Source: an uncultured Lachnospiraceae bacterium (GTDB lineage: Bacteria; Bacillota; Clostridia; Lachnospirales; Lachnospiraceae). From it: a stretch of DNA of 39,682 bases. Positions 30,093 to 37,042 of this stretch are shown here, piece by piece (within the stretch, counting starts at the first letter, position 1; every line of letters begins with the position of its first letter). Below the pieces are notes generated by a model. It was not told where the DNA came from and did not search any database. It saw only the letters and a program-made list of their open reading frames with translations. Where the stretch lies: positions 270 to 39,951 of the forward strand of contig CARUOB010000008.1 in assembly GCA_949076555.1 (NCBI GenBank). Reading direction: 5' to 3'. A program made the position numbers and the translations under genes.

Positions 30093-31147
30093 TATTCCGG
30101 CATGTGCCCGGGCACATTCAAGTATACGTCCTCTTTCAAATGAAACCCGCTGCCGATAATCACTTCGTCGATATTGTCGCGGTTTACTCTGATCGGCTCC
30201 AATCCGATATAGGGCACTTTGTACGCTCCGCTGTCAATCAAAGTCACATCGTCCCCCGCAACCTTTTCGCCCTTTGCGAGCGCCACCGCCTCCTCCGCCG
30301 CCCGGGTCGCCAGACGTTCCACCGGCTTGTAGACCGTCATTACCTGCGTGCCCTCCACGATCCGCTGACAGGCCGCCAGATCCGCGTCCTGCCCCACCAC
30401 AAGGATATCTCCCGCCTGCCTCGTCTCCGCCAGCGCGCGCACCGCCTGGGTTGCCAGATCATCGTTGCCGCACATGATGGCGTCCGCCTTTTCAATGATG
30501 GGCGAATTGGCATAAATATAGGCCGCCGCCTCCTCCGCCCGCCAGTTTTCCGCGTGAATGGAGTCCAGAATCGTCACCCGGTGTTTTGCCATCAACCGCT
30601 TAAACGCGCCCTCCACCAGCGGCACATTATTGTCCGTGGGAGAACCGCCGATCATCACCACATTGTTTCCTTTTCCAATGCCGGCCTCAATCAGCGCGCG
30701 CGCCATCATGTCTCCTACCATCTCATTGTCAAACGAAATATACAGATCCACGTCCGCATCGTCGATCAGTCTGTCGTAAGACACCACCTGAATCCCCGCG
30801 CTCTTCGCTTTATCCACCGACTCCCGTAAGGAAGCGGGGTCGATGGCAATGATCACGATCACGTCCATTCCCTTCTGAATAAAATAGTCGATCTGCTTTT
30901 TCTGTTCCTCCACCACACCGTTGGCGTTCTGCACATTGACCTCCGCCCCCAGTTCCTTTGCCACCGAGACAAAGACGTCCCGATCCCGCTGCCACCTCTC
31001 AATGACAAAGGAATCGAAGCTCATGCCGATCCGGATTTTTCTCTCCTCCCCGTCTTCACTCTCCCTGCCGCTCTCCGCTTTTGTGCAGCCCGCCGCCGTC
31101 AGAAGCAGAAGAACTGCCAGAAACAGGCAGCCGATTCTTCTTTTCAT
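30092..31147 (-). CDS. Second sugar-binding lipoprotein of the ribose/xylose type
   Basis: The 351-residue protein starts at ATG 31147 (SD GGAGG). Signal peptide RRIGCLFLAVLLLLTAAGC gives a lipidated Cys. The periplasmic-binding-protein type 1 fold is visible in KIRIGMSFDSFVIERWQRDR, IQVVSYDRLIDDADVDLYIS and VMIGGSPTDNNVPLVEGAFK. It resembles the ChvE-like protein encoded downstream but is shorter in the linker. It directly follows the YesN-type regulator gene (4 bases), so it may serve the sensor or be an alternative receptor for the same importer. Confidence 0.88.
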   Translation of the reverse strand: MKRRIGCLFLAVLLLLTAAGCTKAESGRESEDGEERKIRIGMSFDSFVIERWQRDRDVFVSVAKELGAEVNVQNANGVVEEQKKQIDYFIQKGMDVIVIIAIDPASLRESVDKAKSAGIQVVSYDRLIDDADVDLYISFDNEMVGDMMARALIEAGIGKGNNVVMIGGSPTDNNVPLVEGAFKRLMAKHRVTILDSIHAENWRAEEAAAYIYANSPIIEKADAIMCGNDDLATQAVRALAETRQAGDILVVGQDADLAACQRIVEGTQVMTVYKPVERLATRAAEEAVALAKGEKVAGDDVTLIDSGAYKVPYIGLEPIRVNRDNIDEVIIGSGFHLKEDVYLNVPGHMPE

Positions 31148-31151
31148 ATCT

Positions 31152-32771
31152 TCAAGCCTCCAAATTTCCGCTTTTTTCACATTTGTATTCCGTGGGCGTC
31201 ACGCCCACATTCTTCTTAAAAGAACGGCTGAAATAGTTGGGGTCCGCATACCCTACCATGGAACAGATTTCCTTCATGGAATACTCCGTGGTGGTGAGCA
31301 GCTCCTTGGCCCTGTCCATACGGATCTTGGTCAGATACTCCACAAACCCTTCCCCCACGTCCTCCTTAAAAATTTTGCTGAAATAGTATGGACTGATGTT
31401 GACCGTCTGCGACACTTCATCCAGAGAAATATCCTTGCTGTAATTATTCTGAATATAGGCCTTCGCCGCCTCAACGGCTCCCAGAGATTTCTCTGATGCC
31501 TTGGTGCTCACATTCCGGCACGCCTCACCGATCTTGTCCGTAAACCATTTTTTGATATCCGCCATATCATCCATTCCCATGATCGTCGGCAGATAATCCG
31601 CACGGTCCCGGAACTCATAGGTCATGCCCCCGGAATTATAGGCAATATACTCCGCATAAAGCACAAACTCCAGCACCTTCAGCCGGATATTCATCAGATA
31701 CTCACCGTGCATCTGCGCAATCAGATCAAAGTAAGTTTCCGCCGCAGCCACGGCATGATCCGCATCCCCGTTTTTCACCTCCGCGAATAGCTTCTTTTCC
31801 AGATCGACGGGATAGGTTTCTTCGTGGGCACAGCCGATGGGCAGATCATCCGCATGGGCCACGCTGCCGTTTGTCATAATCAGGGCGTTTATCGCTTCCT
31901 TATAAGCCGCTCTCGCCTCCTCCAGCGGCGCAATGGCGCTGATGCCGATGCGGAAACTGATCTGCGTGCGCTTTTTTAGTTCCCGAACAAGATTTCTGGA
32001 CTTCTCGATAAGGGCAATTCTCTCCTCGTAGGACATCTGGGTTTCCTCGCAGGGCACCAGACCCGGCAGCTTGTTCGCCATGGACATCCCCAGAATCATC
32101 CCGGGATAGGCCTCCTTTAAATACTCCCGGAGCAGATCCCCATACTGCTGCATCTTCACGCTGCTGCCCACCGCATTGGTCATGTGGTTTCCCTCCTGGG
32201 TTTCCCCGCAGACCACCGCCAGAATATAGGCATAATTCTGATCGATCCCCAAAAGCTGCTTATAGTTCTCGATGTCCTCCGTGAAATGCTCCTGAAAGAG
32301 CAGGTTGTAGAGAAGGCCGCTCTCTATGATGGGCATCACGGTCTCCAGCTTCTCCCGGATCAGCAGGTCATTGCTTCGCTTGTTCCGCTCTCTGTCAATC
32401 TGCTCCATCGCCTTCTTTAGGGCCGAGACGATCCGCGTCTTTTCCATCGGTTTGGTGATGTATTCCAACACACCGAGCTTAATGGCCTCCTTCGCGTAGT
32501 CGAACTTGTCATAAGCACTCATCACAATGAAGATCACGTTCCTGTTCGTCTCCCGGATTTCCCTCATAGCCTCAATGCCGTTGATGCCCGGCATCTGGAT
32601 ATCCATGATGGCGATATCCGGGCGGAAATTTTCGGCAAGTTCAATCACGCTTCTGCCGGTCTTTGCAAACTCAACCGTACACTGGTCGCCAAACTCTTTC
32701 TCTATGATAAATTTCAGTGAATCAATCACGATTCCCTCGTCGTCCGCCAGCATAATCTTGTAACGGCTCAT
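31152..32771 (-). CDS. YesN-type response regulator with AraC DNA-binding domain
   Basis: The 539-residue protein starts at ATG 32771 (SD AGGGTGAG); the longer frame upstream is low-grade sequence overlapping the kinase gene. The receiver domain has the acidic pair in LADDEG, the phosphate-accepting D57 in IAIMDIQMPG and K in LEYITKP. A long middle region (about 150-430) is typical of YesN proteins. The C-terminal AraC domain has two helix-turn-helices: SLDEVSQTVNISPYYFSKIF and MKEICSMVGYADPNYFSRSF. It is the output partner of the kinase encoded just upstream and probably activates the neighbouring sugar importer. Confidence 0.92.
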   Translation of the reverse strand: MSRYKIMLADDEGIVIDSLKFIIEKEFGDQCTVEFAKTGRSVIELAENFRPDIAIMDIQMPGINGIEAMREIRETNRNVIFIVMSAYDKFDYAKEAIKLGVLEYITKPMEKTRIVSALKKAMEQIDRERNKRSNDLLIREKLETVMPIIESGLLYNLLFQEHFTEDIENYKQLLGIDQNYAYILAVVCGETQEGNHMTNAVGSSVKMQQYGDLLREYLKEAYPGMILGMSMANKLPGLVPCEETQMSYEERIALIEKSRNLVRELKKRTQISFRIGISAIAPLEEARAAYKEAINALIMTNGSVAHADDLPIGCAHEETYPVDLEKKLFAEVKNGDADHAVAAAETYFDLIAQMHGEYLMNIRLKVLEFVLYAEYIAYNSGGMTYEFRDRADYLPTIMGMDDMADIKKWFTDKIGEACRNVSTKASEKSLGAVEAAKAYIQNNYSKDISLDEVSQTVNISPYYFSKIFKEDVGEGFVEYLTKIRMDRAKELLTTTEYSMKEICSMVGYADPNYFSRSFKKNVGVTPTEYKCEKSGNLEA

Positions 32772-32827
32772 CCGTCTCACCCTTTCCTCTTCCTGCGTCG
32801 TTACGGCTCTTCCGCATCTGCCTTCCC

Positions 32828-34345
32828 TTAATGGTCTTCCGGCTTTTCGCCCTGTGCCCCTGCCGCCGTTTTCGTGCGTCTGCACAGATAAATGCAGACC
32901 TCAGTTCCCATGCCCTCTCCCTCACTCTTCACGGTCATCACATTCTCATTGCCCGTAAAAAGCCGCATACGGGAAATCACATTGTCCATACCGACGCCGT
33001 TGCCGCCCGACACCATATCCTCATCCCTGTAAGCGCCGCTGAGCACCTTGTCTATGGTTTCCGCGCTCATGCCGACGCCGTTATCCTGCACGCTGATGCA
33101 GACACGGTCTTCCTTTTTATAGAGGGAGAGAAGGATCACACCCTTGTCTCCCATCTCGCGTATGCCGTGGTTAACACAGTTTTCCACAATGGGCTGCAAA
33201 ATCATGCCCGGCATCTCCATGTCCAGAAGAGAGGCATCGATATGTTTTTCATAGTGAATGTCCCCGGCAAACCGCACGTTCAGAATATAAATGTAGGAGT
33301 CCACCATCTCCACCTCCTCGGCCACGGTCACCGTCTCTTCGCTTTTCTTCATATTATATCTGTAAAACTGGGCTACCTTCTGGACGTAGTCATAGGTTCT
33401 GTCCGCTCCCTCCATCATGGCAAGCTGCGCGCCCGCATTCAACGTGTTAAACAGAAAGTGGGGATTGATCTGTGCCTGCAGATACTTGAGCCTTGCGTCC
33501 TTCAAATGGCCTTCCATGAGAAGCTCCCGCTCTTTCAGCGCCCGCTCCGCCTCCATGCTCTCCCTGATGCGCTCGATATATCTGCCGATGCTGACCACCA
33601 TGGAATTGAACGCGCCCGTCACCACGCCCACCTCGTCCTGCGCCTCCACCGGCAGAAGCTCGACGTCAAAGTTCCCCTTCGCCACCTCGTCCGCCTGCGT
33701 CGACAGCTTTTTCAGCGGCCTAATCAGCGCGCCCACGAAACTGGTGATGAGGCAGACGTTGCCAAACACCACCAGCATAATGGCAATCACGGACACCGCC
33801 TCAAAGAACCGGAAACGCTGCAGCAGATCGCTGTAACGCTCGGAGTTGCTGCGGAACTGCTCCATATTCAGCTTGGAAATATAGGTGTCGATATAGTCGT
33901 ACATTCTGGTGGCGTTCTCATAATGGGTGCGGTATTTTTCCACATTACGCCCGCGCTTGGCCTCAATGGTCTGCGCCACCTCCTCAAGATAGCATTCCGT
34001 CATGTGCCGGATATTCCGCTCCATCCGGTCAAAAGACCGCCCCGTAACCTCCTCATTCAGCTCGGCCGCCTGTTCCCTGCACCAGGCCTCGCTTCGATAA
34101 TAATTTTCCAATGAATCACTGGTCTTCACATTCAGATAAGCCGTCATATCGTCCTGAAGAGCGTTCACGGCATCCGAAAAATCATTCAGATGCCGGTTGT
34201 CCTGATAAACCATATCAAGCCTTCCGGACATGCTGTTGATACCGATAATCAGGAAAATGTTTACCATCACAACAAGAATATTCGTCACAATATAAATACT
34301 GCTGATCTTAAACTGCAGGGAGAAGTCTCTGAATTTACTCATCAT
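32828..34345 (-). CDS. LytS/YesM-type sensor histidine kinase
   Basis: The 505-residue protein has two membrane segments (about 14-38 and 184-205) with an extracellular helical sensor of about 145 residues between them. A HAMP domain follows (IRPLKKLSTQADEVAKGNFD). The His_kinase motif is QINPHFLFNTLN with phosphorylated H296. The ATPase region has the N box PIVENCVNHGI and G boxes DNGVGM and GNGVGMDNV. Its extracellular part is a helical four-bundle type with no sugar-binding fold, so ligand sensing probably comes from the anchored binding protein encoded just upstream, as in XylFII-LytS. The two genes overlap by 11 bases. Confidence 0.92.
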   Translation of the reverse strand: MMSKFRDFSLQFKISSIYIVTNILVVMVNIFLIIGINSMSGRLDMVYQDNRHLNDFSDAVNALQDDMTAYLNVKTSDSLENYYRSEAWCREQAAELNEEVTGRSFDRMERNIRHMTECYLEEVAQTIEAKRGRNVEKYRTHYENATRMYDYIDTYISKLNMEQFRSNSERYSDLLQRFRFFEAVSVIAIMLVVFGNVCLITSFVGALIRPLKKLSTQADEVAKGNFDVELLPVEAQDEVGVVTGAFNSMVVSIGRYIERIRESMEAERALKERELLMEGHLKDARLKYLQAQINPHFLFNTLNAGAQLAMMEGADRTYDYVQKVAQFYRYNMKKSEETVTVAEEVEMVDSYIYILNVRFAGDIHYEKHIDASLLDMEMPGMILQPIVENCVNHGIREMGDKGVILLSLYKKEDRVCISVQDNGVGMSAETIDKVLSGAYRDEDMVSGGNGVGMDNVISRMRLFTGNENVMTVKSEGEGMGTEVCIYLCRRTKTAAGAQGEKPEDH

Positions 34346-35582
34346 TATCTGACTCCTCTCCCCGCAGATACTCGCCTACGTTGTCTCTGGTAATCAGGCT
34401 GATATCCGCCGTGAAGTACTGGCTCGTGTAACCGAGATCGTTGTACTCCTGCAAAGCGTCGATGCAGAAAGCTCCCATCTGCGCCGTGTCAATATTCACA
34501 GTGGCATAGATCACATTCCTGCCTATGGCATTGAGAATCGTATCAGAAACATAATGGCCGAGAATACTGACCGTGCCAACCTTATTGTAATCCACCACCG
34601 CCTGATAAGCGCAGGTAGTATTCAGCTCATTCACGCAAATCAGGATATCGGGAATGTCCCCGCTCATAAAAATATCACGAACGGATTCCTCCACCGAAAA
34701 AGCATTGGTATCGTCCACCGACTGCAGGGAAAGCTCCACAACCGTGTCCCCCCGCTCCTGCTCGATCGTCTCCTGAATACCGGAATAGAGGATATTCTGG
34801 TCAAGGCTGTTCGCGTACGAATTGACTAAAAGAGTCACTCGGAATGGGCGGTTTTTGGTCCCGATCTCCAAATCCCCCTGCCCCCATGCAAACGCATTCC
34901 CTTCGGAATTCTGGATCACCACAATATCGTCTCCCGCCTCCGCCTCGTCGAAATCGTCCGCCGTTTTTATGGAAAACCCCGTTTCCGCCGTGCCCGCCAT
35001 CCGCTCCCGCATAATTTTGAGCGCCTGTCTGCCGTACTCCCTGCCCAGATTGTAGCTGCCAACGCCCACGAAGCTGCAGCGCTTGCTCTGGGTATTATCC
35101 CCGTAAAGCGTCACCACGGGAATCCCCTCCGCGTCCGCCCGGTTGATCAGGGCCGTCATTTCCTCCTCCTCGCTGGCCGTCACAATGATGCCGTCCACCC
35201 CGGAGGCAATGGCGATCTCCATCTGCTCCGCCACGCTGTAATCGCGAAAGTGATCGTTCCCAAGCCAGTCCACATAGACGTTTTCCAAAAGCGCCCTCTC
35301 ATATGCGCCCTGATACACGGACTGCCAGAAAACGGATTTGTCTTCCTGCGTAATCATCATATAATATCTGTCGTAAGTCTCTCCCGCCGTCTCTTCCTGA
35401 AAGCTCCCCTTATAAAACCACAGAATATAGCCTGCCATCAGCACCGTAGACAAAATGCTGGCCGCCGTCAAAATCATGGGCAGAAACGTAAGCCCCGAAA
35501 AAATTTTTTCCGGGGCCTGTGTTCCTGCATGTAATTGTTTCCTGTTCTTAATTATCTTCAATGCCTTTCTGCGTGTCGTCAA
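34335..35582 (-). CDS. Membrane-anchored sugar-binding protein, XylFII-like receptor
   Basis: The protein is up to 415 residues, with one N-terminal membrane segment (PMILTAASILSTVLMAGYIL) and no lipobox, so it is anchored rather than released. The outside is a periplasmic-binding-protein type 1 fold: VAEQMEIAIASGVDGIIVTA, GIPVVTLYGDN and DIPDILICVNELNTTCAYQA. The start is uncertain: TTG 35582 gives the full frame but overlaps the 51-aa gene and lacks an SD; ATG 35477 would still include the membrane anchor. In Clostridium beijerinckii the similar protein XylFII binds xylose and signals through LytS. Gene order and the 11-base overlap with the kinase fit that model here. Confidence 0.8.
   Translation of the reverse strand: MTTRRKALKIIKNRKQLHAGTQAPEKIFSGLTFLPMILTAASILSTVLMAGYILWFYKGSFQEETAGETYDRYYMMITQEDKSVFWQSVYQGAYERALLENVYVDWLGNDHFRDYSVAEQMEIAIASGVDGIIVTASEEEEMTALINRADAEGIPVVTLYGDNTQSKRCSFVGVGSYNLGREYGRQALKIMRERMAGTAETGFSIKTADDFDEAEAGDDIVVIQNSEGNAFAWGQGDLEIGTKNRPFRVTLLVNSYANSLDQNILYSGIQETIEQERGDTVVELSLQSVDDTNAFSVEESVRDIFMSGDIPDILICVNELNTTCAYQAVVDYNKVGTVSILGHYVSDTILNAIGRNVIYATVNIDTAQMGAFCIDALQEYNDLGYTSQYFTADISLITRDNVGEYLRGEESDNDE
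35492..35516. other. Palindromic hairpin inside the receptor N-terminus
   Basis: GCCCCG-AAAAAA pairs with TTTTTT-C-CGGGGC (one bulged C), within the first 30 codons of the receptor frame. Strong self-complementary structure is unusual inside a coding region. It may be a terminator or regulatory hairpin if the true receptor start is downstream, at ATG 35477. Confidence 0.5.
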
Positions 35583-35703
35583 TCAGTTTGTCTGTCATCT
35601 GTGATGCTTTTTCATACTCCTTATTCTTCAAGGCTTCCTGAAGATCTTTCAAATCCTGAAGCAAACGTCTTAAGTAACTCTTAAACACGCTCATATCTTC
35701 CAT
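35548..35703 (-). CDS. 51-aa helical protein, function unknown
   Basis: The frame starts at ATG 35703, 16 bases after the DHH gene, and encodes 51 residues (MEDMSVFKSYLRRLLQDLKD, then LQEALKNKEYEKASQMTDKL), ending in TAA at 35548-35550. The heptad-like, charged pattern suggests a single amphipathic helix or short coiled coil. A second in-frame ATG lies three codons in; the SD is weak (GGACAGGG). It overlaps the TTG-started receptor frame by 35 bases in another frame. No family recognised. Confidence 0.55.
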   Translation of the reverse strand: MEDMSVFKSYLRRLLQDLKDLQEALKNKEYEKASQMTDKLIDDTQKGIEDN

Positions 35704-35719
35704 TCATATGCCCTGTCCT

Positions 35720-36649
35720 CTAATTTTTGTAGTATGTATCGTAATTCACAAGCTCGTCTAACAGCTTCGGAAGCTGTTCATCCATGGTTTCATCCGAGAA
35801 CTGGCAGGTTCCCACCGCCTTGTGTCCGCCGCCGCCGTACTTAAGCATCAGGCTTCCCACATTGACGTTGGAAGTGCGGTTTAATACGCTGTAGCCCACC
35901 GCCGCAGAACAGCCAAGGCCTCCCCGGCCGTTTACGATCCACGCGGAAATATTCTGTTCGGGATACATGCTGTAAATCAGGAAACGGTTGCCTGAATAAA
36001 TCGGGTCAACGCCCCGCAGATCCGAAATGATCACATCCTTCTCCACCCGCGTGTGCGCTTTCACCATCTCCCTGAATTTCTCGTCCTGCTCACGATAGAT
36101 GTCGATACGCTCCTGCACATCGGACAACGCCAGAATCTCCTCCGTACTCATGGTGCGGCAGCATTCCATCAGTTTCTCCATCAACTGATAGTTGGAGATC
36201 GTGAAGTTGCGCCATCTGCCAAGTCCCGTCCGGGGGTCCATCAAAAATCCAACCAAAATCCACCCCTGCGGATTCTGGATCTCGTCTATCGTAAGGTTGC
36301 CGGAATCCACCTTATCCACGGCCGCCATCATATCGTCAAAATGGGAAAAACGCTCCTGCCCGCCGTAATATTCATAAATAATACGGGCGCAGGAAGGTGT
36401 GATACGGCTCTCCCCTTTATACTTGCCCTTAAGCTCATTGCGCTCATGCTCGCTGGAGTGATGGTCAAACCAAAGCCCGCATCCCTCCACAAAAGGCACA
36501 TTTGCCAGCACATCGTTCTCCGTAATCTCCACAAGGCCGTCCTGCAAGTCCTTCGGATGCGCAAATTTCCAACTGTCAATCAGGCCAACCTCCTTTAATA
36601 GAGCGCCGCATGCCAGCCCGTCAAAATCAGATCGTGTCACTAATCTCAT
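35720..36649 (-). CDS. DHH-family phosphoesterase
   Basis: The 309-residue protein starts at ATG 36649 (SD GGGAGA); the upstream frame is unsupported. The DHH motifs are VTRSDFDGLACGALL, WFDHHSSEHE and AVDKVDSGNLT, which bind manganese. The C-terminal DHHA1 nucleic-acid or nucleotide-binding part ends in YGGGGHKAVGTCQF. Relatives include exopolyphosphatase, oligoribonuclease NrnA and c-di-AMP phosphodiesterases. The N-terminus differs from NrnA, so the substrate cannot be assigned. It lies in the operon headed by the 63-aa gene. Confidence 0.85.
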   Translation of the reverse strand: MRLVTRSDFDGLACGALLKEVGLIDSWKFAHPKDLQDGLVEITENDVLANVPFVEGCGLWFDHHSSEHERNELKGKYKGESRITPSCARIIYEYYGGQERFSHFDDMMAAVDKVDSGNLTIDEIQNPQGWILVGFLMDPRTGLGRWRNFTISNYQLMEKLMECCRTMSTEEILALSDVQERIDIYREQDEKFREMVKAHTRVEKDVIISDLRGVDPIYSGNRFLIYSMYPEQNISAWIVNGRGGLGCSAAVGYSVLNRTSNVNVGSLMLKYGGGGHKAVGTCQFSDETMDEQLPKLLDELVNYDTYYKN

Positions 36650-36695
36650 CACTTTTCTCCCTTTACTCTTCCAGTTCCTTTTTCTACCCGCCGCA

Positions 36696-36887
36696 CTATT
36701 CTTTGATCTCGTCAATGTCCGTAAAGTTCACTCCGGAAACGGTAAGCAGTGCTTTTAATGTCAGATATTCCCTTTTTAATCTCGCATAGGTTTCCGTTGC
36801 ATTTTCCTTTCTGGCTAACAACATATACTCCTGTATCTTTTGAAATTCATCAAGAGCTGCTTTTGTCACCTCGATACCAGACGGCAT
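36696..36887 (-). CDS. 63-aa hypothetical protein heading the sensory operon
   Basis: The real start is most likely ATG 36887, preceded by AGGTGATTGT, and 39 bases downstream of a good promoter. The protein (MPSGIEVTKAALDEFQKIQE, then YARLKREYLTLKALLTVSGV) is mainly two charged helices with no membrane segment. It is followed by the DHH gene after a 46-base gap. I do not recognise the family. Confidence 0.6.
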   Translation of the reverse strand: MPSGIEVTKAALDEFQKIQEYMLLARKENATETYARLKREYLTLKALLTVSGVNFTDIDEIKE

Positions 36888-36932
36888 ACAATCACCTGCT
36901 TTCCACTCTGCTATATTGACTGTTACCATTTT

Positions 36933-36961
36933 ATTATAACGAATTTCACCAAAGATGTAAA
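36933..36961 (-). promoter_or_regulatory. Sigma-A-type promoter of the DHH/sensor operon
   Basis: Minus strand: TTTACA (36956-36961), exactly 17 bases, TATAAT (36933-36938). The predicted start is near 36926. This is the first good promoter upstream of the sensor genes and also marks the end of addA. Confidence 0.7.
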
Positions 36962-37042
36962 GGCAGAAACCGCCATGGCCCACGACAAAAGGAATAGTGC
37001 AAGGCTGCACTGATACCGGCAGCCACACGAACCATTATCCGA

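Noticed and set aside
32831..34114. Long plus-strand open frame of 427 codons
   Set aside because: It is the shadow of the histidine kinase gene on the other strand; the composition (His/Arg-rich) and lack of motifs fit an antisense frame of GC-rich coding sequence.
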